Below are positions 1-8,518 of a stretch of 33,796 bases of DNA, in pieces. This DNA comes from Clostridium sp. GTDB lineage: Bacteria > Bacillota_A > Clostridia > Lachnospirales > Lachnospiraceae. A program made the position numbers and the translations under genes. Each line of letters opens with the position of its first letter. Positions within the stretch are counted from its first letter, which is position 1. Under the pieces are notes generated by a model, which saw nothing but the letters and a program-made list of their open reading frames with translations, was not told the origin of the DNA and ran no database searches. The DNA is taken from assembly GCA_023666975.1 (NCBI GenBank), contig JAMPAW010000024.1:1-33796 (forward strand), in the 5' to 3' direction.

Positions 1-71
1 CAGTGACGTATCTGTGCGTGCTCGTAAGGGTGTTTGAACACCATGCAGCAGTTTGCTTTTCAGAATCATGA
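1..71. other. unassigned left edge
   Basis: No gene can be supported here. One plus-strand frame stays open from the window edge to a TGA at 69-71 and another to a TGA at 35-37, so this could be the 3' end of an upstream gene, but neither short peptide is recognisable. A small inverted repeat (GGTGTT-TG-AACACC) lies at 29-42. Confidence 0.3.
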
Positions 72-100
72 CGATAAAAAATATTAAGCGATTGCCCTAG
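72..100 (+). repeat. half copy of palindromic repeat
   Basis: These 29 bases match the right arm of the palindrome at 17172-17200 with two mismatches (A for T at 87, A for G at 99). The opposite arm is not present in the bases to the left, so this is a solo half. It sits between the unassigned left edge and the promoter of the phosphate transporter gene. Confidence 0.75.
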
Positions 101-117
101 TTATTTTTATTTTCATA

Positions 118-146
118 GTGACAAACATTGGAAAACATTTTATAAT
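118..146 (+). promoter_or_regulatory. sigma-A type promoter for the Na/Pi cotransporter
   Basis: A -35 box GTGACA (118-123) and a perfect -10 box TATAAT (141-146) are separated by 17 bases. Transcription would start near 153, about 50 bases before the ATG at 204. The ribosome binding site GGAGG is at 190-194. Confidence 0.7.
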
Positions 147-203
147 TAAGAAATGTATTCTTGGGATAAAGGATAATCGAATCGAATTTGGAGGACAAAA
201 GGC

Positions 204-2309
204 ATGAATATACTATCCATTTTACAGCTTTTAGGCGGAATCGGACTCTTCCTGTATGGTATGAGTCTTATGGGCTCTTCCTTGGAAAAACTTGCAGGCT
301 CCGGTCTGGAACGAATTCTTGAGAAGCTGACCACCAGCAAGAGAAAAGGGGTCGGCTCAATCAAAGGCTGGGGACTGGGTGCCGCTGTCACTGCAATCAT
401 TCAAAGTTCTGCCGCCACCACGATTATGCTGATCGGTTTTGTCAATGCCGGAATCATGAAGGTTTCCCAGGCAATTCCCGTTGTCATGGGTTCTAATGTC
501 GGAAGTACCATCACTGCCCAGATTCTCCGCCTTGGAGACCTCGGCTCCGACAATCTTGTTCTCCAATTGTTAAAGCCTTCTTCGTTCGCACCGATGCTGG
601 TGGGTATCGGCGCTTTTACACTGCTGTTCACGAAGAATAAAAAGGCCAAAGACATTGCCGGGATTCTGGTCGGCATGGGAGTACTGTTTTATGGTATGAC
701 CACCATGGAGGAGGTATTTATGCCGCTACGCGATTCAGCGGCCTTCCGCAACGCATTTACCTCTTTCAGCAATCCTTTGCTGGGCATACTTACCGGTCTG
801 ATTATCACTGCGATTATTCAAAGCTCCTCCGCTTCTGTAGGTATCCTGCAGGCATTGTCGGCCACTGGAAGCATAACCTATGCCACTGCCATTCCGATTA
901 TCATCGGACAAAACCTTGGTAAATGTATGACGATATTCTTAGGTTCTATCGGTGCCAACAAAAAAGCCAAAAGAGTCTCTCTCAGCTACCTGCTTTTCAA
1001 TATTATCGGTGCGCTTTTGTTCGTGGTTGTCATCTACGGCACTTATTATACTGTGGGGATTTCTTTCTGGAACAATACCGTAAATCGCGGTAATATAGCG
1101 AATATCCACCTTGCCTTTAACCTAGTTACCAGCATTATCCTGATTCCCTTTGCCCAGCGGATCAGTAATCTCACCGGTAAAATACTTGGCGAGGAGGAGA
1201 TTTCCAAAACCGACAGAGAGCTTGCCACGCTGGACGATATGCTGCTGAACACGCCTACTATCGCTCTGGAACAGTGTAAAAATGTAATTATCTCTATGGC
1301 TGACGCCATCTACGACAATTACAAAATTGCCACCGGGCTGATCTATAATTACGACCCGGCCAAACAGGAGCTTTTGGAAGAGAACGAATCGTTCATCGAC
1401 AAATGTGAAAGTGCCCTTTCCGCATATATTGTCAAAATCAACTCCAAGCGTCTGTCTGCTGACGACCGGCTGGTGGTAGCCGAAATTCTCAACTCCGTCA
1501 GCGACTTCGAGCGAATGGGTGACCACTGTATCAATATCTTTTATGTGGCACAGGATAAAAATGCACAGGACATTCACTTTTCACCTGCCGGCCACAGGGA
1601 GGTCGACACGATTATCGCTGCTGTTGACAACGTGTTAAAAACGACTTTTGAGGCGTTTAAACATGATAATGTCGGTGCGGCAGTCCGCATTGAACCGTTA
1701 GCGGAGACGATTGATAAATTAAAGGAAACCATTAAAGCGCATCATGTAGAACGTTTGCAGACTGGCGACTGCGGTATCGCCGGAGGCATTGCCCTCGTGG
1801 ATTTGGTAACCAGCTTTGAGCGGATTTCCTCCCATTGTGCCAACATTTCTCTCCATATTGTCAAGCGCGTCGGAAAAGACCGCAATTTTGACGAGATGCA
1901 CGGTCATGCCAATGACAGCTTTAGCGAGGAGTACAAGGCACTCTATCACTACTACGAATCCCAGTATATCTCTCCCATAGTGACAAAAGATGTCCAAATA
2001 CCGCCTGCGGAGGATAAGAAAACAGTGGAAAAGAAAACAGCCGAAAAGTCAAAAAAGAAAAACGAGGAAAGCAAAAAGGAAAAGGCCAAAGCTGTCGACA
2101 ATACCAAGAAAGAGCTTCCTAAACAGGACAAGGATAGCAGTGCAAAACGGACGAAATCCTCTGCGGAAAACAAAAAGATTTCTTCCTCCAAGCACGGCAA
2201 AAATGATACCGACACTAAACATGGTAAAAACGATACGGATACCAAACACAGCAAAAACGATACCGCTGCCAAAAAAGGCAAGATAGACAATAAACACAAG
2301 AAAAAATAG
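204..2309 (+). CDS. Na/Pi cotransporter family protein with PhoU-like domain
   Basis: This is a membrane protein of the Na+/phosphate cotransporter II (NptA/PNaS) family, 701 residues, predicted to import phosphate with sodium. The N-terminal ~340 residues are hydrophobic and contain the two family repeats with the glutamine-serine motifs QSSAATT (67-73) and QSSSASV (206-212). Residues about 350-560 resemble the helical PhoU-like domain usual in bacterial members. The last ~110 residues form a very lysine-rich, low-complexity tail that is not part of the core family and includes three 9-residue repeats (663-689). The ATG at 204 is preceded by GGAGG with 9-base spacing and a good promoter. It is the only plus-strand gene and converges with thiN, 7 bases apart. 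PhoU-like domains suggest a link to phosphate homeostasis; transport itself is inferred from the family. Confidence 0.9.
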   Translation: MNILSILQLLGGIGLFLYGMSLMGSSLEKLAGSGLERILEKLTTSKRKGVGSIKGWGLGAAVTAIIQSSAATTIMLIGFVNAGIMKVSQAIPVVMGSNVGSTITAQILRLGDLGSDNLVLQLLKPSSFAPMLVGIGAFTLLFTKNKKAKDIAGILVGMGVLFYGMTTMEEVFMPLRDSAAFRNAFTSFSNPLLGILTGLIITAIIQSSSASVGILQALSATGSITYATAIPIIIGQNLGKCMTIFLGSIGANKKAKRVSLSYLLFNIIGALLFVVVIYGTYYTVGISFWNNTVNRGNIANIHLAFNLVTSIILIPFAQRISNLTGKILGEEEISKTDRELATLDDMLLNTPTIALEQCKNVIISMADAIYDNYKIATGLIYNYDPAKQELLEENESFIDKCESALSAYIVKINSKRLSADDRLVVAEILNSVSDFERMGDHCINIFYVAQDKNAQDIHFSPAGHREVDTIIAAVDNVLKTTFEAFKHDNVGAAVRIEPLAETIDKLKETIKAHHVERLQTGDCGIAGGIALVDLVTSFERISSHCANISLHIVKRVGKDRNFDEMHGHANDSFSEEYKALYHYYESQYISPIVTKDVQIPPAEDKKTVEKKTAEKSKKKNEESKKEKAKAVDNTKKELPKQDKDSSAKRTKSSAENKKISSSKHGKNDTDTKHGKNDTDTKHSKNDTAAKKGKIDNKHKKK
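2190..2270 (+). repeat. three 27-bp in-frame tandem repeats in the transporter tail
   Basis: Three consecutive 27-base units (2190-2216, 2217-2243, 2244-2270) encode KHGKNDTDT, KHGKNDTDT and KHSKNDTAA. The first two units give identical peptides but differ at several third codon positions, so the duplication is not brand new and the peptide sequence seems to have been kept. Confidence 0.85.
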
Positions 2310-2328
2310 CAGGTACTTAATCTCTGCT
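2301..2328 (-). terminator. possible weak intrinsic terminator after thiN
   Basis: On the minus strand AGCAG pairs with CTGCT across an 11-base loop and is followed by A and six T. The stem is only 5 bp and overlaps the thiN stop codon, so this is tentative. No better terminator is visible between the convergent genes. Confidence 0.3.
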
Positions 2329-2988
2329 TTCCATAATCAGCAGCACACCTTCAGCCACTTTGATTACGGCCTCCTGTTCCGTGATTTGGTTGCTGACAGT
2401 GAAACTGCTTCCCTGCCGGATTGTTCTTTCAGCAAGCGGATACATTACCCCGCTGATTGTCAGCCCTTTTACCACGGGTGTAAGGGGAATCAGGGAAAGA
2501 TACTCCCCGTGCTGTTCCTTTCTCGCTATACGGCATTCATTACCGGGACAAAGCACACGCACACGATTATTTTCATCGACAATCCGACACTCTATAGCCT
2601 TCTCTGCCGGCAAAAGCAGCAATCCCAGATTAGCCAGCATGTGGTCTATCCGGCTTCCCGTTGCCGCTAACACAGTAATTTCATCTGGTTTTTCCCCGAT
2701 TGCCTTTCTCATCGCCAGCTCCGTATCCGATTCATCTTTCTTTGCCGGATAACGTTCTATACAAATGGGAAGCTTTTCCTTCTCCACTCTCTCCCTGTAA
2801 CTTCCCAGCAATTCAGTATCCACTGTATCAAAATCACCGATAATATAATCCGGCATAATGCCCAGCTGGCAGGCATATTCCAATCCCCTGTCAACAGCAA
2901 AGACCTTATCCACTGACAAGGTCTTACAATATTGGCGTGCAAATTCCAAATTCAAATATCCACCGGTTATGATTAAAATATGCTTCAT
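2317..2988 (-). CDS. thiN: thiamine pyrophosphokinase
   Basis: The product transfers pyrophosphate from ATP to thiamine, giving the cofactor thiamine diphosphate. It is 223 residues, usual for the family. Seen motifs are an N-terminal nucleotide-binding strand (MKHILIITGG), DRG at 33-35, and the acidic GDFDTV at 51-56 that corresponds to the family's metal/diphosphate site. A C-terminal beta-rich thiamine-binding half follows. I chose the ATG at 2988, which has AGGAG 7 bases upstream; a GTG at 3009 in the same frame lacks such a site. It is the last gene of the ylo-type cluster, 23 bases after rpe, the same position as yloS in B. subtilis. Its product could serve Dxs (encoded at 27553-29415), which needs thiamine diphosphate; that link is general biochemistry, not shown by sequence. 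Confidence 0.92.
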   Translation of the reverse strand: MKHILIITGGYLNLEFARQYCKTLSVDKVFAVDRGLEYACQLGIMPDYIIGDFDTVDTELLGSYRERVEKEKLPICIERYPAKKDESDTELAMRKAIGEKPDEITVLAATGSRIDHMLANLGLLLLPAEKAIECRIVDENNRVRVLCPGNECRIARKEQHGEYLSLIPLTPVVKGLTISGVMYPLAERTIRQGSSFTVSNQITEQEAVIKVAEGVLLIMESRD

Positions 2989-3011
2989 CTCTTCACTCCT
3001 GTATCGCACGT

Positions 3012-3662
3012 TTAGAGCAATTTATTCAGCATGCGGACATTTTCCCCCGCATCACCGCTAAAGACAGCCGAGCCTGCAACCAAAACATTAGCCCCGGCTT
3101 CTTTTGCCGTTGCTATATTATCAAGCCCAATACCGCCGTCTATCTCAATCCATAATTCTTTCCTGTGATAACGGGCAGCCGTCTCCTTCACTTCCCGTAC
3201 CTTATCAAGACTGCTTTCAATAAAGCGCTGTCCCCCAAAACCGGGATAAACACTCATGACCAGCACCATATCGGTCAATGACAGATACGGTTCAATCACG
3301 TTGGCCGGTGTATCAGGGCTTACCGCCAGCCCAGCCTTCATGCCGGACTGTTGAATCAGGGAAAGCGTTTCCTCCACATTCCGGCATGCCTCATAATGGA
3401 CAGTCAGAATATCTGCACCTGCCTTCTGGAAATCTTCCAGATAACGAACAGGCTCTTCAATCATCAGATGTACATCAAACAGAATCTTCGATACCTTTCT
3501 CACGGAAGAAATGACCGGTGCGCCGAACGATATATTCGGCACAAATCTGCCGTCCATGACATCTATGTGTATCATCTTTGCCCCTGCTGCCTCAACGCAG
3601 CGAATTTCATCACCTAATATGGAAAAATCTGCCGATAAGATTGACGGCGCCAAATAATTCAT
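3012..3662 (-). CDS. rpe: ribulose-phosphate 3-epimerase
   Basis: This cytosolic TIM-barrel enzyme interconverts ribulose 5-phosphate and xylulose 5-phosphate in the pentose phosphate pathway. The 216-residue product carries the family signatures: APSILSADF at 5-13, the metal ligands in HIDVMDGRFVPN (His32, Asp34), VHLMIEEP (His65), the phosphate loop SVYPGFGGQRF and the catalytic Asp in EIDGGIG. The ATG at 3662 is preferred over an in-frame TTG at 3680 because the family starts at this point and a purine-rich AAAGGGA lies upstream. It begins 14 bases after the rsgA stop, so the two are almost certainly co-transcribed. Confidence 0.95.
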   Translation of the reverse strand: MNYLAPSILSADFSILGDEIRCVEAAGAKMIHIDVMDGRFVPNISFGAPVISSVRKVSKILFDVHLMIEEPVRYLEDFQKAGADILTVHYEACRNVEETLSLIQQSGMKAGLAVSPDTPANVIEPYLSLTDMVLVMSVYPGFGGQRFIESSLDKVREVKETAARYHRKELWIEIDGGIGLDNIATAKEAGANVLVAGSAVFSGDAGENVRMLNKLL

Positions 3663-3676
3663 ATCCAATCCCTTTC

Positions 3677-4552
3677 TCAAAACCGTTTCTGCTCTTTTAA
3701 TTCCTGAAAAAAAAGTTTGTAATTCTCATAGCGGGACTGCGAAATCTTTTCCTCCGCCACGGCCTGCTTGACACCGCAATCCCTTTCTCCTACATGGTTA
3801 CAGCCGCCGAACTTACAGTATGGTTCATACGGTTCAAATTCCCGATAGTAATGCTTTAACTCCTCTGCTTCCATATCCTGAAAATATAAGGAACTAAATC
3901 CGGGGGTATCCATCAGATAAGTATTCTCACCGATTGGCAGAAGCTCGGAATGTCTGGTCGTGTGTTTCCCTCTTTCTATCTTCCGGCTGATTACCCCTGT
4001 ATCCATGTTGGCGTCAGGATTAAGCATATTCATAATCGAAGATTTTCCGACACCCGACGGCCCTGCCAATGCCGTGGTCTTATCCTGCAGGAATTCCCGC
4101 AGCTGCTCCGTTCCTCGTGCCTCATAGGTACTCAGGTAAATGACCGGATACCCCGTTCCCGCATAAATCTTCTCATATTCGGACAGCTTTAGCTGTACGG
4201 TCAAATCCACCTTGTTAAAGCAGATTACCACAGGTATGTCCTGCTTTGCCATCATAATCAAAAAACGGTCTAACAGATTAAAATTCGGCTCCGGCGCCGC
4301 TGCCGCAAACACAACCAATGCCTGGTCCACATTGGCAACCGCCGGCCGGATAAGCCGGGAACTTCGGGGCAGAATCCGCTCAATATTGCCCACTCTCTCC
4401 GCTTCGTCGAGAACAGTAATCTCTACGTCATCACCTACTAAGGGTTTTATCTTCTGATTGCGAAATATCCCCTTTGCCCTGCATTCATATATCTGCTGTC
4501 CTGCATATATATAGTAAAAACCTGCAATTCCTTTGATAATCTTTCCCTGCAT
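3677..4552 (-). CDS. rsgA: small ribosomal subunit biogenesis GTPase RsgA
   Basis: RsgA is a GTPase that helps late maturation of the 30S subunit. The 291-residue protein has an N-terminal OB-fold, then a circularly permuted GTPase domain: the G4 motif FNKVDL (112-117) comes before the P-loop GPSGVGKS (164-171) and DTPGF (215-219). The C-terminal zinc site is complete (Cys246, Cys251, His253, Cys259). The ATG directly follows the prkC stop codon (TAA-ATG), so translation is probably coupled. In B. subtilis the homologue CpgA/YloQ is a known substrate of PrkC and the genes are adjacent as here, which fits joint regulation. Confidence 0.96.
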   Translation of the reverse strand: MQGKIIKGIAGFYYIYAGQQIYECRAKGIFRNQKIKPLVGDDVEITVLDEAERVGNIERILPRSSRLIRPAVANVDQALVVFAAAAPEPNFNLLDRFLIMMAKQDIPVVICFNKVDLTVQLKLSEYEKIYAGTGYPVIYLSTYEARGTEQLREFLQDKTTALAGPSGVGKSSIMNMLNPDANMDTGVISRKIERGKHTTRHSELLPIGENTYLMDTPGFSSLYFQDMEAEELKHYYREFEPYEPYCKFGGCNHVGERDCGVKQAVAEEKISQSRYENYKLFFQELKEQKRF

Positions 4553-6715
4553 TTACTGCTCTACTTTCTTAAACTTTGCCTTTATCGTGGACGAAAAGCT
4601 GCCGGTAATAATGCTGCCGCTATCGGTTTTCACACTATACTCTAACACACCGTCATTGCTGTTTAATCCCTCTATCGCCGGAACAGAGGACACATCAACC
4701 GGAAAATCCGCTGCGGTATAATAATTGCTGATAATCGTATAGCTTGCATCCCCTATCTTCAGGATAAGACTTACATACACAACCTCTCCCTCTGCAAATA
4801 CATATCCGTTATTGGCCAGGGAACCGGAGAAGGAAGCCGTATAGCTGATATCCTTTGGTTTCTTTCCCTTGCTGATTGTAATGTCAATCGTACTGCCTTC
4901 CTTTACCTCCATACCGGATTTCGGTGTCTGTGCAATTACTTTTCCCTCTTTCACATTGTCATCATATTCCTGATACACTGTCCCCAGCTTCAAATTGACA
5001 GCCGAGAGTGCCTCCTCTACCTCCTGCACCGTCTTATCTTTTAAATCGGGAACCTTGGCAACCTTGACCTCTTCACCCTTGCTGATGACAATGGTAACGG
5101 TAGAACCCTTGGCAGCAGTGGTGTTTCCGTCTGGTGTCTGGCTGATAACGGTATCCTTCTCGACTTCCTCATCGTATTCCTCCCGTTCATCAATCACGAA
5201 ACCTGCCGCTGTCAAAAGCGTTTTCGCTTCTTCCACAGGCTTGCCGACCACATCAGGGACATTCATTTCCTCAATTCCCTTGCTGATAATCAGCTTCACC
5301 CGGTCATCTTCCTGCAGAACTGCCTCGTCCTCTATACTCTGGCTGATTACAATTCCCTCTTCAAACGTCTCTGAATATTCACGCTCGATATCGTAGGGAA
5401 TCCCTTTCTCCCGCAATGCGCTAATCGCAGCTTCCTCCGTCATTCCCACCACATCAATCATTTTCAAAAGCTCTTCTTCGGTACTGATTTTCTCCGTTGT
5501 CGTCTCCTTATGCTTAAATCCACCGGTAATAGAAGCAATAGCGACAATAATGAGAATTGCGATAATCACGGTTGCAGCAATTGCAGCAATGGTCACGATC
5601 TTCTCGGTCTTTTTATCGAGCTCCCCACTATGTCCGTCGTCATCATCGTCAAGATAATCTTCATCATCCACGTCCTCGTCAAAAGACCGGCTGCTGTACC
5701 CGTCATCTTCATACAGACTGTCCAAAGCCGCATTTGCCTCGTCTAACTCCGTATTCTTTTTGTTAATCGGAAACATGGAAATTCCTCCGGCTGCCTCTGC
5801 CGAAGAATTTTTAATCGCCGTCAGCTCATCTTCCGAAATCTGAATTGTCGGTGCATTGCTGGACATTACCGGCATTGTCGTCCCCACATCTGCATTGGGA
5901 TCAACGGCAATCTTTCTCAAGTCTGCCAACAGCGCATTCGTCGTCAGATATCTGCGCTCCGGCTTCTTTTGTGTCGCCTTTAAGACAATCTTCTCCAATC
6001 CTACCGGAATATCGGGATAATATTCCCTCGGCGGAATCATCTCACTCTGAATATGCATTAATGCGACAGTTACATTGTTCTCTCCTTCAAACGGCACCCT
6101 TCCGGTCAGCATCTCATACAGCGTGATACCGAGGGAATAAATGTCTGACCGCTCATCGGAATATCCACCCCTTGCCTGTTCGGGTGATATGTAATGTACG
6201 CTGCCCATGGCACTTGAGGCAATCGTATTGGAAGTCGCTGCCTTAGCGATACCAAAATCCGTCACCTTCAGCGTTCCGTTACGGGAAACGATAATATTCT
6301 GCGGCTTGATGTCACGATGAATGGTGTGATGTTCATGTGCCATCTCAATTCCCGCACAAATCTGCATAATAAAATCAAGTGCTGTCTGATAGGGCAGTCT
6401 GCCGTTTTGCTGGATATACTCCTTAAGCGTAATTCCCTCTACCAGCTCCATCACAATATAGTAATAGCCGTTTTCCTCTCCTACATCAAATACATTGACG
6501 ATATTCGGGTGGGACAGACCTGCCGCCGACTGAGCCTCAATCCGAAATTTATTGACAAAACTCTTGTCATCGCTAAACTCCGGTTTCAGCACTTTAATGG
6601 CAACAAAACGGTTAAGCACATGGCATTTGGCCTTATAGACCACGCTCATCCCACCGGAGCCGACTTCTTCAACAATTTCATATCGATTCTGAATTATCAT
6701 TCCCTGTTCAAACAT
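4553..6715 (-). CDS. prkC: PASTA-domain Ser/Thr protein kinase PrkC
   Basis: This is a membrane eukaryotic-like kinase that senses cell-wall muropeptides in Firmicutes and phosphorylates cell envelope and translation factors. The 720-residue product has a Hanks-type kinase domain (glycine loop GSGGMSVV 19-26, Lys41, HRD with Asp135, DFG with Asp153), an acidic linker, one transmembrane helix near residue 390-410, three extracellular PASTA domains, and a ~100-residue C-terminal beta-rich domain not seen in the shortest family members. The ATG at 6715 is preferred: GAGGTG lies 8 bases upstream, inside the end of prpC, and the resulting N-terminus reads like other Clostridia PrkC proteins. Kinase and phosphatase are adjacent, the standard arrangement. 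Confidence 0.95.
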   Translation of the reverse strand: MFEQGMIIQNRYEIVEEVGSGGMSVVYKAKCHVLNRFVAIKVLKPEFSDDKSFVNKFRIEAQSAAGLSHPNIVNVFDVGEENGYYYIVMELVEGITLKEYIQQNGRLPYQTALDFIMQICAGIEMAHEHHTIHRDIKPQNIIVSRNGTLKVTDFGIAKAATSNTIASSAMGSVHYISPEQARGGYSDERSDIYSLGITLYEMLTGRVPFEGENNVTVALMHIQSEMIPPREYYPDIPVGLEKIVLKATQKKPERRYLTTNALLADLRKIAVDPNADVGTTMPVMSSNAPTIQISEDELTAIKNSSAEAAGGISMFPINKKNTELDEANAALDSLYEDDGYSSRSFDEDVDDEDYLDDDDDGHSGELDKKTEKIVTIAAIAATVIIAILIIVAIASITGGFKHKETTTEKISTEEELLKMIDVVGMTEEAAISALREKGIPYDIEREYSETFEEGIVISQSIEDEAVLQEDDRVKLIISKGIEEMNVPDVVGKPVEEAKTLLTAAGFVIDEREEYDEEVEKDTVISQTPDGNTTAAKGSTVTIVISKGEEVKVAKVPDLKDKTVQEVEEALSAVNLKLGTVYQEYDDNVKEGKVIAQTPKSGMEVKEGSTIDITISKGKKPKDISYTASFSGSLANNGYVFAEGEVVYVSLILKIGDASYTIISNYYTAADFPVDVSSVPAIEGLNSNDGVLEYSVKTDSGSIITGSFSSTIKAKFKKVEQ

Positions 6716-6719
6716 ATTT

Positions 6720-7454
6720 TCACACCTCATTCAAATCCTGTTCTATGACTACAACGCCTATATTATCCTTGCCACCATAATAATTGGCTCGTTCTATCAG
6801 CTGCTCACATATTTTATCCAAAAAAATCTTCTGCATAACGATATCCCGTATTTCATCATCTTCTATCATATTCGTGAGACCGTCCGTACATAACAGCACT
6901 TTTTCATTTTGCCGCAAATCAATTTCAAAAAAGTCCGGCACAGCTTCATTGCCTGTTCCCAATGCTCTTGTGATGATATTTTTCTCCGGGTGAAATCTGA
7001 CCTTGCGCCGGTCAAGCTGACCGGTCCTGATTAATTCTTCCACAAGCGAGTGGTCTAAGGTAATCTGCCTGGCCTCCTCTCCCATGACATAGAGCCGGCT
7101 GTCACCGATATTGGCCACATACATTTTATCCTTCGTTATCACCGCTGTCACAAAGGTAGTTCCCATGCCCTTGAGCTCTCTATGCTCAGATGCCTGCTCT
7201 AAAAGCAGGTCATTTACTTTTGCTATTCCCGTCTTTAAAATGGTAATCGGATTGACATACTTACAGTCTTTTATATAATCAACAAACCAGGAAACCGCAT
7301 GTGAAGATGCGTAGTCTCCCGCCTGATGTCCTCCCATCCCATCTGCAACAATATATAAATTAGGAAGGTTGCCGATGTCTTTATCGGAAAAGAAAATGCT
7401 ATCCTGATTCATGCTGCGAACCATGCCGATATCTGTTTTTCCATAGGATATCAT
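6720..7454 (-). CDS. prpC: PP2C-family Ser/Thr phosphatase PrpC/Stp
   Basis: The product is a manganese-dependent PPM/PP2C phosphatase, 244 residues, that reverses PrkC phosphorylation. The metal-binding motifs are all present: RSMNQDS near 13-19, VADGMGGH around 37-43, GDSRLYV, CTDGLTNM and the C-terminal KDNIGV. I chose the ATG at 7454, which follows AAAGGAGG by about 6 bases; a TTG sits one codon upstream. The stop codon lies 4 bases before the prkC ATG, and prpC carries the prkC ribosome binding site, so the opposing enzymes are made together. Confidence 0.95.
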   Translation of the reverse strand: MISYGKTDIGMVRSMNQDSIFFSDKDIGNLPNLYIVADGMGGHQAGDYASSHAVSWFVDYIKDCKYVNPITILKTGIAKVNDLLLEQASEHRELKGMGTTFVTAVITKDKMYVANIGDSRLYVMGEEARQITLDHSLVEELIRTGQLDRRKVRFHPEKNIITRALGTGNEAVPDFFEIDLRQNEKVLLCTDGLTNMIEDDEIRDIVMQKIFLDKICEQLIERANYYGGKDNIGVVVIEQDLNEV

Positions 7455-7466
7455 CAAAACCCTCCT

Positions 7467-8492
7467 TTACGCCTGTTTTTCCATATAAGCCTTCCGAAGC
7501 TGCCCGCAGGCGGCATCAATATCTTTGCCCATACCTCTTCTAATAGTAACATTTATTGCATTTTTTTCAAGTAAAACTTTAAACTTTTCTACGGAATCCC
7601 GGTCAGCTCTCTTATAATTCCGCTCTTTAATCGGATTTACCGGAATCAGATTCACATGGCAGGGAAAATCTTTTAACAGGACACTAAGCCTTTGCGCATC
7701 CTGCCGGGTATCATTTTCTCCGGCAACCAACGAATATTCAAAGGTAATCCGCCTCCCGGTTTTGGCAAAATAATAGTGGCATGCCTCTAACAGTTCATCA
7801 ATACTGTATGTATTGGCAATCGGCATCAATGCTTTCCGCTTCTCGTCATTGGAAGCGTGAAGCGAAACGGCAAAGGTAATGGCAAACCCCTTATCTGCCA
7901 GTTCATAAATGCGCGGTACGATTCCACAGCTTGAAACGGTTACATTTCTCTGGCTGATATGAAGTCCGTCCGCATTCGTCAAAAGCGTGATAAACCGGCA
8001 GAGATTGTCAAAATTATCCAAAGGTTCTCCGGTCCCCATGACTACGACATTAGATACCCGCTCTCCCATTACCCTTGTTATCGCATATATCTGTTCCAGC
8101 ATTTCCGAGGCCGTCAGGTTCCTGCTCAGTCCCGCCAGCGCAGAGGCACAAAAATGGCAGCCCATGCGGCAGCCTGCCTGCGAGGAAATGCAGACAGAAT
8201 TGCCGTGCTTATACGGCATAAACACACTTTCTATGACATTGCCGTCCGAAAGCCGGAATACAAACTTATTGGTTCCGTCCACTTTCGACTCAAGGCGTTC
8301 AACCATTTCCAGAAACACCATGTCACCCGCAATTTTTTGCCGTATCTCCTTGGGTAGATTACTCATTTCCTCCACATTCCTCGCCAGCTTCACATGACAC
8401 CAGTCATAGACCTGTTTTGCCCGGAATCGGGGATACCCCTGATTCGTTATGTATTCTGTCAGTTCTGACAGAGTCATCGATTTGATATCCAT
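7467..8492 (-). CDS. rlmN: 23S rRNA (adenine2503-C2)/tRNA methyltransferase RlmN
   Basis: RlmN is a radical SAM enzyme that methylates C2 of A2503 in 23S rRNA and A37 in some tRNAs, affecting translational accuracy. The 341-residue protein shows the cluster-binding CxxxCxxC (Cys108, Cys112, Cys115), the SAM region VVVMGTGEP, and the C-terminal Cys329 in AACGQ that is needed for the covalent RNA intermediate, so it appears active. The ATG at 8492 has only a weak upstream GAGAG. It lies 26 bases after rsmB and 12 before prpC. Confidence 0.96.
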   Translation of the reverse strand: MDIKSMTLSELTEYITNQGYPRFRAKQVYDWCHVKLARNVEEMSNLPKEIRQKIAGDMVFLEMVERLESKVDGTNKFVFRLSDGNVIESVFMPYKHGNSVCISSQAGCRMGCHFCASALAGLSRNLTASEMLEQIYAITRVMGERVSNVVVMGTGEPLDNFDNLCRFITLLTNADGLHISQRNVTVSSCGIVPRIYELADKGFAITFAVSLHASNDEKRKALMPIANTYSIDELLEACHYYFAKTGRRITFEYSLVAGENDTRQDAQRLSVLLKDFPCHVNLIPVNPIKERNYKRADRDSVEKFKVLLEKNAINVTIRRGMGKDIDAACGQLRKAYMEKQA

Positions 8493-8518
8493 TACCGCTC
8501 TCTTTCTTCAACATAAAA

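Noticed and set aside
1..71. 3' end of an upstream plus-strand gene
   Set aside because: Two frames are open from the edge to early stops, but neither peptide can be assigned, so I left it unresolved.
2989..3011. TPP riboswitch before thiN
   Set aside because: Only 23 bases separate rpe and thiN and no riboswitch motif is present.
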